Assembly: GCF_022458985.1 (NCBI RefSeq)
Contig: NC_061781.1
Location: 17,825,001-17,889,000 of the forward strand
Direction of reading: 5' to 3'
Length of the DNA: 64,000 nucleotides
DNA from: Mugil cephalus
Lineage: Eukaryota; Chordata; Actinopteri; Mugiliformes; Mugilidae
Within the stretch, counting starts at the first letter, position 1; every line of letters begins with the position of its first letter. This document shows, one piece after another, positions 29,201-42,449 of the stretch. The position numbers and the translations under genes were made by a program. The notes below the pieces were generated by a model. The model was not told the DNA's origin, did no database searches, and saw only the letters and a list, made by a program, of their open reading frames with translations.

Positions 29201-32200
29201 AATTACAACAATTCTGCAAAGACACACAGATAACACAGTGATCGCAAACACTTGATTGTAGCTGTTGCTGCTAAGGGTGATCCAACCAGTTATTAGGTTT
29301 ATTGGCCACTTTTTCACACAGAGCCGTGTAGGTTTGGATTTAGTTTTCTCTTAATAATTAAAACCTTTATTTAAAAACTGCATTTTGTATTTATTGAGTC
29401 ATCTCTGACTGATATTTAAATGTATTCAATGATTTGAAACATTTAAGTGTGGCAAACATGCAAAAACAAATAAGAAAGAAGACAACATTCATTGCAACAC
29501 AATATTACTGTGAGATGTCGCAAAATGTGAGTTTTTTTTGGCCGTTTAGTGTCTGATCTGAACAGAACATGTGAGTATTTTTCATTTTTTTTCCTGCCTC
29601 ACAGACACAGACATTCAATAGATGGGCGTCCAGTATTGATTGGTCTAATCGATGGATAGCAGAGACGGCCATTTTCTCCTCCTCCTCCTTCTCAAAAGAA
29701 ACCAGAAACAATTTTGCCGAGATTGACTGATGGCAGGTAAATAATCGAAACAAAAGTAGTCCAATTTTCAGACAGACTTTGTGTTACATTCTGCAGTTCA
29801 ATACTGCAAAAAAAAAAACTGAAAAACAGACAAACCCAAATCTTCATGGATATTGTCTCAACTAAACTGACTAAACAAAAGCCAGATGGAGGTTGTGCAG
29901 TCAACAAGCTGCAAATTAGTGGCATTGTTGGTAGCAGGTATAAGAAAGTATTTTTTAGTGTAAGATCTTTGCAAATGAATCCCAAAAGCTTCAACTTCTT
30001 TTATTTTGTTAATCAAATGTTTGTGCAACCAGAAAAGGTGTGTGTTGATTTGCATGCTTTACATACGTGCACAGGTCGTGTCTAAACCAGACCAGGTGAG
30101 TCCAGATTGGCACACTCTGGCAGCGCTGCCCGAGAGCTCATAGCCACCGGTGCAGGTAAATTCACAGGTGGCGCCGTAGTTGTCTCCGTCGCTGTCACAC
30201 TTCATATATCCATTGTCTGGGGCGAATAGCGGGCTGCAGCGGCGCACTACAGAGAGAGAGAGACATTTAGAATAAGGTAAACATAACAAAGGTGTTGCTC
30301 TTGTTAAAATACAGCATTCAGATTATTTTATATTATTCAATGAAGCTCAGCTTTGACATAAACCAAAATAAAAGAGCAGTGAATCGGCCGCTTGCATGCT
30401 CATAGAACAGGAGTTACATCTAATAACCTGCTGTGCACTGCCTTAACACAGCCCCTACTTTCACCACACGTTGTGAAAACAATTCCACATGATAAGTTGT
30501 GACTAAATCCGGCTCTACAAAGATACTTACCTCGCACTCTGACAGTGAAGCGGCATGACCCTTTGTTTCCAGCCCGGTCAAACACAGTGTAGGACATTTT
30601 ATGGAGGCCCTCTGGGAAATCTGATTTTGAAGGTTTTCCCTTCAGGGTTACACTGCAAAACACATTCAATCATTCACTGTGAGCATTTTAGAGTGCAATA
30701 ATGAACAGGACTAACACAGACTGAGAGCGCTGAAGCAAAGAGGGTAGCTGGGATGAGACTGACTCAGTGAGGATGCCGTCTGCGGTGTCGACACCCTCCG
30801 GTGTGTCCCAGGTCACTCTTGCTGTCAGCTTTCCTGGTTCTGCCCACTTATCCTTCACATTAGGACACTTGATTTTTGGTGGATCAGTGTCTATGGAGAT
30901 AAGACACAACAAACAAAACTTTACTACAAGAAAGGACAAATGAGAAAAAATATTGCTGCTATGCTTTTTATATTTTCCTTTCTGAAAATTCCAACTCTTT
31001 TGCTGTTGGAACAACAATTCACTGATTTTAGATTGTGAAGTGGACAAAATCCAGCTTTTTATTTATGTGTGTTGCTGATAGATTTATTGACATATAACCA
31101 GATGCTGCCCGACTAATTAGTTTTTCTAAATGACTCATGTTAAACCAAGAATATTCTGTAATTGGTCGTTAAATATGCGGTAGATGGTTACATACCTAGT
31201 GTTGAAATGAAGCTGACGCACAAACACCAAAAACTGCAGTTCCTCTATTGAGACTGGCTCCAAAACTCAGTCTGTCCCCATAAGACCTCCATGTTTAACT
31301 TCACACAGAAATAAACAGGTTTGCAGCCCGGTCTTTGTAGCTAATTTCCATTCATAGCAGTGGTTGGTGAATTTTTATATAACTTGTTTGTCCAGGTGTC
31401 TCATGCACACCTCAGCTTTATTCACACCCTACCTCTTTGACCATGTTTGAATTACCCACGAGTTAAAGATGGGAAAACAGGGTCTGAATCTGCAGCGTGT
31501 TCTCACAGACAAAGCGGCGGTGTTTGTGAAAATGACTCAAATCTAATTTCACAAACAGCTCTGGTAGGGACGTGCTGGCTGTGGTGCACCGACAACTGAA
31601 TGATTCTGGGCAAGTAGACAAAAGCCAGCGATTATCCACTGGTTGCAAGACTATTCTGCAATTTATATGAGCACCTTAGTGCAGGTTGTGTAGCCCGTAT
31701 TTTCAGAGGCTGGGAAGAGAGATATTATGTTCTAATGAGGGGATGCAAACCACAGTCTTGTGAATGTGTTTCTGTGAACGTGACTAGAGGCTTTTCCCCC
31801 CTAAGCATCAATTACGTAACCTCGCGTTACGATTAATACCCTTTGTTGTAGAGTTTTCTTCCAATAGCTGGAGCTCACACTACGCTTTGAGCAACTTGTT
31901 AGTAGCAATGAGCAGACTCTTACCAATGCAGGTGGGAACTTGGGCGCTCCACACTTTGTTGTGTTGACAGGTTGCCGTCTTTTGGCCCTTCAGAGTGAAT
32001 CCAGGGGAGCAGAAGAACTGGCAGCGAGAGCTGAAGTAGGAGCCATCCGAGCACTTGTAGCCGCCGTTAATGGGCATGTCCAGCTTGGGACAACGGATCT
32101 CTGTGTCATCAGAGAGAGCTCAGTGTTTATGCAGCACTTGCTTTTAGTTAACATATACATTACACTCTCTTTTTCTGCTGGGATGGATCCCATAAAATTA

Positions 32201-35200
32201 AGCAGTTGCATTTAATTACTGATGGAACCGGATCGTCTTTAATAAAGTGCAAGAGATGTAACTGTCTGTGCAAACCATTAAACCCAAGCAGTGCTAAGGA
32301 TTATTCATCAGGACCCTGGGCTGGAATTTAGAGGCTGAAGAGGCTGAATCCACTCACGACTTTGGTGTCTTTGGTGCTTTTTCAGACAATTATCTGGCAT
32401 GTGTATTGTGCTGCCTCAGTTGTAGTCGCTGTAACTATTTATCCATATGTGTTAATTTGAAATAATGTCTCAAGGTCTAACTACTCTCTCCAATGAAGCT
32501 TTTGCACCTTCTGGAAATACTAATTGTTCACAAAATTGTGGTTTAATAAAATTCCTCATTTGAGTCTTAGCTTCAGCTACCGGCAGTTTTATGAATCAAA
32601 ATGTTAGATTTGAAAGGAGAATATTCATGACATTAAAATAAATGACATCCTTTGATTGGAAACATTGAGACACAGAGGAAAAAGAACCAGCGGACTTTTT
32701 ATATCCAGGGTCAGGAGTAAATTTTAATCAAAGTAGCCTTCAGTCCTAAAATGACTCCCATCAATTTCTAGTGCTATTACGTATAATACCACATAATGGT
32801 TATTTGCTAAATTCGGGAGCTGGATATTTAGGAAATTATTGCTTCCATAACAAGACTTCGCTGACTGACAGGTTTGGGTGTATGTATCCATCTTTACACT
32901 TTTCGTCTACGTGCAGGTGTCCGGGTGCACGTTAGATCTCACCTCGGCAGGCGTAGTTAGAGGACCAGTGTTTGCTTGCCATGCACACCACCTCTGGGCT
33001 CTGGACTTCGTACCCCTGCTTACAGCGGATTTTACACCGCGTCCCCATCACGTTCCTGTAGTGCTCCCCTCTGGGCGTGCGGCAGCTCACGTCACCATGT
33101 TTCACTTTAATGGGCGCGCACCACGGGGTTCCTAAAGACAGAGGGAAGAGAACAGCACTGACCTTTCCATCGCAGAATCAAGGCACTTTTTAAGGTGAGT
33201 CCTCGGAGTGAGGAAAAACTCAATAATAAGCACTTACCTGAGGACTATAAAAGCTTCCATAGACTTCCATTATTATTAGTGTGAAAAAATGTAAAAACCC
33301 TCGCATCACCTTGAGCACAGGCAGATAGGGAGGATTTTTCATTACCTTATCTGCCACTTCCCATAATCCAGCATGGAGGTAAAGAAGATAGCCTCATACG
33401 AAGAAAAGACAGATAATGATGTGTAGGAAGCGTTTGAGTTTCAGTGTATCTGTGTTGCGTTACAAAGCGTGAAAACACGAACAGAAGCCTGTGATCATGA
33501 TGTGATACTGATTAAGGTGGCTGCAGAAATATAACTTTCAGTCTGACCTGTTTGGCACAAAGTCACTTTAATCATTCTGAGCAGTTTTGCCAAGCTAAGT
33601 TAGCTGCATTTGCTTCAAGTGTGTTTCTTTGCGTGGTGGATAACTGCCCATCTCTACAACGATAACACAAAATTCCTCATCTGATGCCAATATTCAGGGC
33701 TTATTGTAATGCATCTAAATCTGCAGTTTATTTCCTGCTGGCTTAGGGTGAAAGCTCAGCCCTGTGAACCGACGCACACATGTACGCACACTGGAGGGGA
33801 GAATAGCCACCAGCTTAGGCTAATTTCCAACTGGAATGAAAAACAAAAAATGAGTATTCATTACGCAGCCAGCCTCCCTGAATCCCTCTCTCTGTCCGTG
33901 TGTGTGTGTTGGCAAAGTTTCCAAAGCCACTGAGTGAGAGAAAATAATATGACATTTGAGCTTTTACACGAGGGGAGAGTTTGATTTGGCTTCGCTGGTA
34001 ATGTTCCGCATCTGAACTGACCCCGAAATTGAAAGCTGAAAGTTACTCTGACGTAACTGTGCCAGATTACAGAACTGGCTAAAATGATGCCTCTCTGAAG
34101 ACAAGAAACAGCTCAGCACAGTCATGGGCTGAGCCTCCTTGCCCCTTGGTAACTCACTGACCACGTCAGTGCTGCAGTGCATTGTGGGATATATGTGCAG
34201 AAGTTGTGCCACTACAGTATTTCTTTGGAAACTGTGTGCAGTTCACAAACATATGGAGGGTGGTAATCCATCATTTGGAGCAATTAGCTTCACATTTCAT
34301 CATTAGCTAGTGGGACGTGCTAGTTAGCGGATCTGTAGCAGACTGTAGCAGATGTCCCAATTTGTCAATGTTGTTAGGAAGAAGCTAATTGTTATTTACT
34401 AAGGCACAACCACTTTTGTCTTCATCTTACATACCCATTACATCTACATATGCTGTTTGTCTGAAATATGTCTCATTGTAGAAGTAGTAACTTGATAACT
34501 TTATTTCTCCAAAAACAATTTAATTTAACTAGAATAGAATCACTTCCTTCATGTACTGTGTGTGTGTGTGTGTTTTGGCTGCGACAAACCAAGAACAGTC
34601 ACCTTTATATCTACGAGAATACCAGTCCTCATCGTCTCCGTAGGCGGACTGTCCTGACCCTGTGGGTGAAAGAAAACAAGAGAAAGCAACTAATACAGCA
34701 AAAGTTGTTAGGCAATGTTTTACAGCTTTATCTTGGGCTGATTTGCTGGACTTTTTTTTTTTTTCTTCTGCAAAACGGCACCACAAACAGGCTTAAAAAC
34801 ATTGCTTAACTCTCATCTAAACCAGACTCCAGGGGAGGTGATCTGGATCTTTTTTTGGACAGGACACATGCAAAAGTATCCAAAAAGATCCTGTTGTTTT
34901 CCACTTGGCATGGAAACATTTATCTGTTTAACAAAAAAAAAAAGGATTCACTCCCCTGCTGCGCATAGTATAAATGAGGACAGCTATTTTGAATTTTTTT
35001 TGCTTCCAAAACAGCTCCAAGAGATGTACTTACCGTAGACAGCTATCCATTTGAATAAATTCTAACAGCAAATGGTCTGCACAGACAGGTAAAAAGACAG
35101 CAGCTTTCAGAGAGCTGAGACATTTCTGAGTGGCGGCTGCAGAGCTGGTGGAGGACACACTTGAGTGGTACTGGCAGAAGACTAATGTGAGGAGAATAGT

Positions 35201-38200
35201 GATGAGCACGAGAGATCGTTTTAGGGAAGAGGACGAAGGAGATGGCGGTAATGAAGCAAAAAAAAAATGGGTGAGTGAGGGGTTAAAGTAGGGGGCAGGG
35301 TGTTCGACCTTGGCCTCCAGGAAGTTTACGAACCCCGGTGTGAATGTGTCCTCTGTTCAGGACCCACAAGGGAAGAGTGTTCAACCTCCTTCCAGCTTCA
35401 TATTTGAGCGGCATGTTTGTCAGTGAGCCCAGCGCTGTGATCAAATATCCCGTACTGTTCCCCAGTCCTCATCACAGCTTTGCTCTGTCAGTTTAATAAA
35501 AGCCGTCTGGACCAAAATGCCACAGGTCAGCACACACACATGCATACACAACAAGCTCTGAGGTTTCAGCAGTCAGATCACACAGCGCGGACGGCGCACG
35601 TCAAACCCACATACCGAGTGAGTCAGATTTAGCTGTCTAATGGGAAAACTTTAGTGTCTGCTTCTTAATGGGGCGAGGGAGGGAGCCATGGAAAGGTATG
35701 GAAAACTAATTACAGGTGTCAGTGTGAGTGTGTATGTGTGTGTGTGCGTGCGCGCGTGCATCCGAGCAACACTCTCCAGAAAAATTATCAGCTCTGCAAG
35801 AATTTGCAGCAATACCAGACAAACTGGAGGACTCGCACATTGTCACACATTGTTAAGTCACATTCGCTGTTACCGCCAGCAACCATTGGTGTTATCAAAC
35901 CAACCAGAACAGAAATCTTGAAGATTGTTAAGTTAACTGACTCATAAACTCATGAATAGCCGCCTGCAGATTTACCATAAGGGGAAGGGCGTTCTGACTG
36001 CGCCAACCTGGAAACATTAAATGACTGTTCCATTTGTATTCTACTTTACAAGATAATACTTATACTTTATTTTTAGTTTCTTGTGGTGTTTAAGAGTGTT
36101 TTTATGTGCAACTAAGCTACTGTGACCAAGCTATTTCCCTTATGGATCATTAAAGTCTAAATTACTAATTGACTTAAATGTTGTATTTAAAAGTGGGTGG
36201 TGAAAAATCTGGTGTAAAACTACAAGCAGGGAAGCAATGTGCATAAATTACATGATCTATTCCTCCCAACTAGGAAAGGGCTAGGGAAGAATAATAGATA
36301 AGATAAAACATCACTTTATTTTACCATCTGTACAAACAGTCTGACACCTGGATTGTGTCTTGAATAATAAATAAAATGTGTATATTATAATACAGTAACA
36401 TTCAAATCTTTTTTTTCTCTCTCGTACATTTCTTATAACAAAAGAAAAGCGAGCATCCCTGCAGTACAGAGAACATTCCAGGATAATTAATTTTCCAAGC
36501 TAAATTTTTTAATGTCTATATTCGCAGCTCTGAACGGCTGTTGTTACGTTTCTTGCTTACAGTTATCACAGGCTAGTAAGACACGTTTTCAGTCCAGCAT
36601 ATCTGATTAAGCAGACTTGTCCTGGTTTGCGCTTGTTGATAAAAGCCTCCCATATTCAAAGAAAATCAAGGCGAGGATATGCGATCCGAGACCCTTCATC
36701 ATTCATATCTAATAAATGTGTCAACGCCGTGAGGGGGGAGATCAGCAGCCAGCATCATCTTCCTGTCCGTCTGTCCTACATCAAAGAGGATTCTTTAGCA
36801 AGAAGTCTGACAAAGTGTTAATAGTGCAGGAACTGCAGAATCCTGCCTTCCTGACAAACCTCGGGGAGCGAATATGCTTCAAATTACCGAGTCTGATATT
36901 CCAATTAGCTGTTCTCCGCAGGCTCGCAATACAAACTGTCATTATGTGGAAGAAGCTCATTCCCTGTAAATGTAGGAGCGTGACTGGAGGCTAACAGTGG
37001 ACGATGGTAGAAAAGCAAATGGGATGTCATTTCTTTATCGCTCAATTCAACGCGACATGATTACACACTTACATAATTCCTTTCATGCAGTAAGACTTTC
37101 TGTGTCATTTGTACTGTATACGAACACGTCTCCTACTGCTGCTGTTGTTGTTTCTGCTGTTGCCTTCATAATCACATCAGCAGTTTCTGATACAGAGGAG
37201 CAAACTGTTTTAGTCTCCATTAACACTTCACAGGAAAGTAGTCCAGTTTCATCATAGTGACAGTGATACAGTATGACACACGGCCACCGCTTTTTTTTTT
37301 TATTGTTATTGTTTGTAAGAACTGTTCCAAAAGGACTCATATACATATATTTACATGTGAATGCGTAATTCACTGAATAATTATTATTTATTCCCTGTTA
37401 AGTCTCTGTAGCTACTTGTGACAAACTACATTACCTGAGAGACAAAGACTGAGTCGTTAGCATCAGAGGTAATTGGTAAGTGATTCATTTTAACAGAGTA
37501 CAGTGTGCAGCATGCAAAGCACATTGTGTTATGATACAGCATCTCTTTGGGTGTCGTTAAAGTAAATGATGCAGAGTCGGAGGCCAGAATGCGTCAGGAA
37601 AATGTCCCCTGCGTCATTACGCCACCAGCGGCATCTGCCTGAATTGTTGATAAAGGACCAGGCAATGTTTTCCCTGTACAATTTTTATGAGTTCATGCCC
37701 AACAACATCTGCTTCAAAGTCAGAGGTGCTGATTTAGTGGTTGTTGTTACAATCCTCTTGTGTCTATTTGAAGTTCCTGCGAGGTGACTGGACATTTTTT
37801 GCTTCCTCACGTCAACAGGTGTTTGTATTAGTTAGCTGAGGTTAGCTATGTGTTCAGGCTAATGTTAAGTTCATTCTGAGCTATGACATTTTCAGATTAT
37901 ATACGAGGATATGAGTTAAGATATTGTAGATTAAGTTGATCATAGGTTTCTGTTTAGTTTTATAATACGTCTGAGAGAAACGTTAAAAATTAACTATGCC
38001 TTTGCCCTTTTATGACGTTAAGGTACCTGGTTGTTAGCTTGCTAAACTGTTAGCCTAGCTGGCTTCGCTGCCCATAACCGGTATAAAGATGGATGTGAAA
38101 CTCTAAAATCAAGCAAAAGCAAGTAGAGCTCCCCCTGGTGACTGGATACAGTACAGGTCATAAGCTTCACCTCCTCCATGTTAGTTGGGTGAACTGGGGT

Positions 38201-40126
38201 CAAATTAAAACACTAAAATACATGTAAAATATTTTTTATATATAAGTATGAAGTAAGTGTCAATTTTTGGATATGTTTCGATTTAGTTATTTGAAGCTAC
38301 AGAAACAGGATGTGACATAATGATGAGTACTAGCTGCCATGCTAACCGCTCCATAAAGTGTCCAATGAGACTGTGAGTGTCGTAAAAAACTAAATAAATA
38401 CAATGTATAATCCAATATTTTCTCGTAACTGGTGGAGGTAAAGCAGAGCGCTGTAATAAATGAACAAAAACCCGAGTGAATCTGGAGGAAGTGTGGCTCC
38501 AAATTCACAAGATGGACCAGCGCAAGGATGTAGCAACACGTTGTCCATATTTAACAACAGTTGCCTAGCAGCGGCAGTCTCACGACTTACGACTGATGTT
38601 ACCAAGTGAACACCAAAAGCTTGTGACTCTCTGACCTTTCCCCTTGCTGAACCATATCTAGTTGTGTTCTCTGTGAAACCACATGAAAACTCAAAGCTGT
38701 TTGCATATTGTTCACTAAGTATTAGTTTGTGACGATTCAGGATTCCCATGACCTTCCTTACTTGATAAAATTGAAGTGTTTTCTTATTTTGTCTGGTAGC
38801 ACAGTCTTTCCCTGACTCACTTTGCAAGTTTCTCCCTCTGTGAGGAGGATTGTCCTTCCCAGACTTTAATCAGTGCAAGAAACCTCATGGAAAATACGAC
38901 AAATGCTTGCTTGAAATAGGTTTAATTGTAAAAGGAAATGTACGACTTGAATACTGTACATACCTTCTTTTAAAAAAGAACCCCGCAATAACCAAAAGCA
39001 ACTCACTTGAAAATCTCTGCACTTCCACCCAATGTTAGACACCCTCTCTCAACTAATAAATGGTGTAATTGACCACCAGAACAAACACAAACAGACCCCT
39101 GTAAAATAAACTCCCCATAAACGCACACAAGCACAAGCACAGACCAGAGTCCTGATTGTCAGCTCGTGCAAGCTGTTTTTAGTCCGTCAGCATAAATCTC
39201 CTTTGCAGTTTCCATTCATGTTTCAGCCTGTATGATCATACAGCAGTGGTGAGCCACTCTCAAACCATCTACAGACACATAGCCACTGTGACTGCACGCA
39301 CGCACACACGCACACACACACGTAAAATATCTATCCAGGGTTCCAGGCTTTGAAGTAATTTCAGACTGCACTCATGGCTGCAGGCTACAGGCTCTGCACT
39401 GTGTATTTCTTTGTGGGGAAAAAATGGACTTTTAAACAACTTATCAGTAAATTTGTGATTATGTGCATGCGTGAGAAAGATAGATAAATAGTCCAACCCA
39501 TGGAGAAAAAATATCATTAATGAGATACTGTAAAATCTCCCAGACTAACTCTCAGTCTCAAGATGTGAATGCCCACTGCAGCGGTTTAATTCAAACTGTT
39601 TAATCTGATCTCTGTTTAAGCCTCTAAGCATAGAATAAATAAGTGATGGCGGGGGAAAAAAAGTGAACATTAAACTTACAATTCACAGCAGCTTTCAGAG
39701 CTTTCATTAGTGCCACAGAGTCACTGAGCTCTGTGCGCAGAGAAACGTCCCCCAGATGCACACTGCACTCCCCCCGCATTTTCCTCCCCCTCCACGCAAA
39801 CACAAACCGCGGTTCACCAGACAGCAGCGGTGAGGACAAGAAACCTCAAACACAGTGCATGCAGGAAAGAAAAAAAAAATCACCTAACACAAAGCGTCTA
39901 ATCTCACCCCAACACCCAAAACCACAGATTTTCCACATTGTTACCCAGGTTAGTGTAGACATAAGCACTTAAGCAGGACTATTGTTTAAACTTCCTCCCT
40001 CTGTGAAGGTTTAATCATGCCCAGCAGCCTTTTTTTTTTTTTTTTTTCTTTAGGTTGGTCCTTACCTTCGTACCCAGAGCAGAAGCAGAGCTGGACAAAC
40101 AGGAGCACCAGCGGCCACATGTCCAT
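26283..40126 (-). CDS. srpx: Sushi repeat-containing protein SRPX, 10 exons
   Basis: Secreted or membrane-associated sushi protein; mammalian SRPX (also called ETX1 or DRS) is linked to growth control, but its molecular job is poorly known. Exons in coding order on minus: 40126-40066, 34659-34603, 33131-32943, 32100-31924, 30890-30764, 30652-30531, 30246-30067, 27938-27805, 26671-26550, 26466-26283. They give 450 aa (human about 464) with all phases closing. Residues 1-18 are a hydrophobic signal peptide (MDMWPLVLLFVQLCFCSG). Then come an acidic DDEDWYSRRYKGTPWC stretch, sushi 1 (about 41-102), sushi 2 (103-161), a HYR domain (about 162-245, DPPKIKCPN start), sushi 3 (246-304, NGYMKC) and the SRPX-type C-terminal domain (305-450, NVGVRTAAALLDQFYEKRRL). 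SRPX2 is the alternative, but the neighbours and C terminus favour SRPX. Confidence 0.95.
26672..27804 (-). other. srpx: srpx intron 8, dispersed-repeat fragment
   Basis: Intron. At about 27057-27140 there is a fragment (CCATAACCGCTTGTCCCCTG then TCGCAGGGAGGGGTTGCAGC) of a repeat I recognise as very common in fish genomes. The rest is AT-rich and unassigned. Confidence 0.6.
28070..29490 (+). mobile_element. Tc1-like transposon relic with nested insertion, srpx intron 7
   Basis: Plus-strand sequence reads as fish Tc1 transposase in order: IYQSGKGY (near 28255), AISKALGLQRTT (near 28600), a segment with TTSKELQASL-like text (near 28740), GGGSVMVWDCFAASGPG (near 29020), then PDLNLVEMLWHDLKKEVHA and NVAELQQFC (29120-29220). 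The GW.C.FAASGPG block carries WD where WG is usual. Frameshifts and deletions are frequent. The homology is interrupted at about 28285-28590 by unrelated DNA with TA microsatellites. Confidence 0.85.
28285..28590. mobile_element. Insertion nested in the Tc1 relic
   Basis: Transposase similarity stops after GKGY at about 28280 and resumes with KAISKAL at about 28592. The intervening 300 bases hold GGGACCCC-type stretches at both ends (CGGGACCCCC near 28305, GTGGACCCC near 28562) and two TA microsatellites at 28505-28545. It is probably a second short element or satellite-bearing insertion. Exact ends are uncertain. Confidence 0.6.
30891..31923 (-). other. srpx: srpx intron 4, nothing recognised
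   Basis: One-kilobase intron without coding potential or a repeat that I can name. Confidence 0.6.
32101..32942 (-). other. srpx: srpx intron 3, nothing recognised
   Basis: AT-rich intron between the exons for sushi 1 and sushi 2. Confidence 0.6.
33132..34602 (-). other. srpx: srpx intron 2
   Basis: Intron of 1.5 kb with a (TG)n tract at 34555-34575, about 28 bases beyond the exon 2 donor. No gene. Confidence 0.6.
34660..40065 (-). other. srpx: srpx intron 1, 5.4 kb
   Basis: The largest intron in the gene. It holds alternating purine-pyrimidine tracts at 35724-35760 (GTGTGT..GCGTGCGCGCGTG) and 39295-39322 (CA-rich). Several less AT-rich stretches without repeats (about 35560-35690, 36560-36980, 37560-37730) could be conserved regulatory elements, but I cannot test that. 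No gene is supported. Confidence 0.6.
35724..35760. repeat. Alternating purine-pyrimidine tract (GT/GC)
   Basis: GTGTGAGTGTGTATGTGTGTG followed by TGCGTGCGCGCGTG. Sequences of this kind can adopt Z-DNA; seen directly, function not inferred. Confidence 0.8.
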
Positions 40127-42296
40127 ATCGGGAAGCGGACACGGACACTCTTCAGCATGTGAAGGAGAGCTTGCAGGAAAAGTTCCAGTGCATTCCTGCT
40201 TACCAAAAGGCCCGCCTCTTGCTCCAGAAACAAGGGAGGATTCTCCTAATACAGGCAGGCCCCGGCCGTGGCGGGAGGGAGGCAAGCGGGGAAGATGTGA
40301 TAGCAAACTGTGACATGTACACAGGACATGAAATCAGCCCAGGTATTAAAACTGGGAGCACATGTGCAGGGTGACAGGTAAATAGGACTTCATTTAGAAG
40401 AATTAATAACAGTATATTGATGCAGCTAGATTAGAGTAGTAAATGGGTTAATGCATCAGAGTCTCCATGACAAGATATTTAGGGTCTTCTACTTAGGTAA
40501 ATACATGTTTCAAGACTTTATGTGTCTGTTCTTCTTCTTTTCACCTTGTCCCCATTAAAAATTAAAACTATGTCTTCTGCGATTGTAAAGGCAGGTAAAA
40601 CAGCTTCAGTGAGTGTGCACTGACTCATTCATGCATCATTGTGCAGCCAGCGTGACTAAATACTAATGAGCACCTGGTTCCAGTAATTTTGACTGGACCG
40701 CCCTTCCTTATGGAGGCAAAAGTATGAGGACAAATTTGGCTAATTCATACTTAAAAACTTATTTAATCTGATTATGTTATAATAAAAATGTGCGGCTTTA
40801 AATTTAACTTTAGACTGCGCTTCCCAGCCTTCTTTCATGACCGCAGTGCAACACAGCAGTTGATAATGCGTGTTTGACAAGTCGAAATGTCGGCTGCGAG
40901 GTCTATTTATGTTTCATTTCACCTTTTCACCTGCTTTTGCGCTCTACATGCTTTAACCAGCAGGAACTGTGAAAACCTTTTTTTTTTTTTTCTGTTTCAG
41001 GCATGAGCCCAACTTTGAGTCCCTTTTTGTTTAGCTAATGACGTGGACATTTTGTAGGAAGTCAAGTTGGATGGAAGTTGTTTCCTAGCAACCCCATGCT
41101 GTTTAGATGCTCTATAGTAACCGGATCCTAAGCACAGGTTGCGTCTCCTATAGCAGAGAGAGTTAATGTTTGTGTCGACAAACTGTGGCTCAACATTTAT
41201 GTGAGAGTGAATCCTGATTATTTTTACGATCTTTCACAACACGCATACAGACAGTGGAAAAGTTGGGGTGAACGTACAGAGCTGCTGAAAGTGCTGTTTA
41301 AATATCTGCATGAGGTTTGATTAGCGAACCTTGTGTAGTGTGTACAAGGGGCGAGTCGACACATGAAGCCGATGAGGTGCTCCTTGTCCTGACGGGAAAC
41401 AGGAAAGGGAGGCGCGCGTTGAAAAGGCTGCGAGAAGATCTCCAGAGCTGTAATTACACGTGGCTCCAGCCAACCGTTACGCCCGCTCGGGCTGAGATGT
41501 TCCTCTCAGGTCAGGTGAGGAAACAGCTGACTGACTCCATCTTCGCTGGCGCGGCTCAGGAGGATTCATGCAACATTATTATGGGGCAATTAGAGCCAGA
41601 GATTTTGGATGAAGTTTAACTTTGGGTTAACTTTTGTTGTTTTAAACCGTAGCGTACACCGGTGTCCTCTGAGACAGAACCAGAGAACTTCTCCAACTCA
41701 AACACAACATGTGTAATTACTGCAGGATTTTTGTCCGTGTGGAGGTAGAATCACACACAAAAACAGTAGCGGGGTTCGATCCTAAACATCTGACTGCTAA
41801 AGTTCTCTTTGAAGTCTCAAAGGTGTGTAATTATCTTAATCGTAGGCCGTAATTTACCATCATCGAGGCAGAAACTAGGAATGCAAACATATTTATAAAG
41901 CATGTGAGCTTGGAGAAGACAAATTAAAAGATACATGATGAGGGAACAAATCCTGATGGACAGTCACACATTTACATTTCTTACATCCGTTGATGTGTAT
42001 TTTTCTTCCTCATGAAAAGACACTAGAATCCACTCAGCTACCAACTCCTGCCTGTGCAGTAATGTAGATCAAGGCTACAGGAGCCTCTGTTCCACCTTTT
42101 TTTCATCCGCAGCAGAGGAAAAACAAGTTTATTAAAAAGCAGAAATTTCTGGTTCTGCTCCATCTGTTTTATACTTATTCTTTCTAGTACGGAAGTTCTA
42201 CATCATAAAACTGTCACTCGAACGGGAAACTCCTCTTACTGAGCTTTGGAATAAGTTTCACATCAGTGTTTAGCTAAAAAAAACTGTTTTGCTTCA

Positions 42297-42344
42297 CTAT
42301 CTATCTATCTATCTATCTATACTGTGGCATCGAGATGCCACAGT

Positions 42345-42431
<87 letters not shown>
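42297..42431. repeat. Inverted TATC/GATA microsatellite with central hairpin
   Basis: (TATC)n at 42297-42320 is followed by ACTGTGGCATC, the two-base spacer GA, GATGCCACAGT, then about 85 bases of (GATA)n. The arms 42297-42331 and 42334-42368 are perfect reverse complements of 35 bases. Confidence 0.95.
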
Positions 42432-42449
42432 TCCATTAATAGCAGATTT

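Noticed and set aside
39986-40306. Longer srpx N terminus in frame with the chosen start
   Set aside because: The frame is open upstream of 40126, but the hydrophobic signal peptide starts right at MDMWPLVLL. Upstream residues are Pro/Gly-rich and unlike SRPX.
41317-41619. 100-codon plus-strand open frame upstream of srpx
   Set aside because: No recognisable family, no splice context, no repeat or paralogue seen. Chance length in a locally GC-richer stretch cannot be excluded.
42347-42431. GATA array considered as a CRISPR-like or regulatory repeat
   Set aside because: Tetranucleotide microsatellite without spacers; eukaryotic context.
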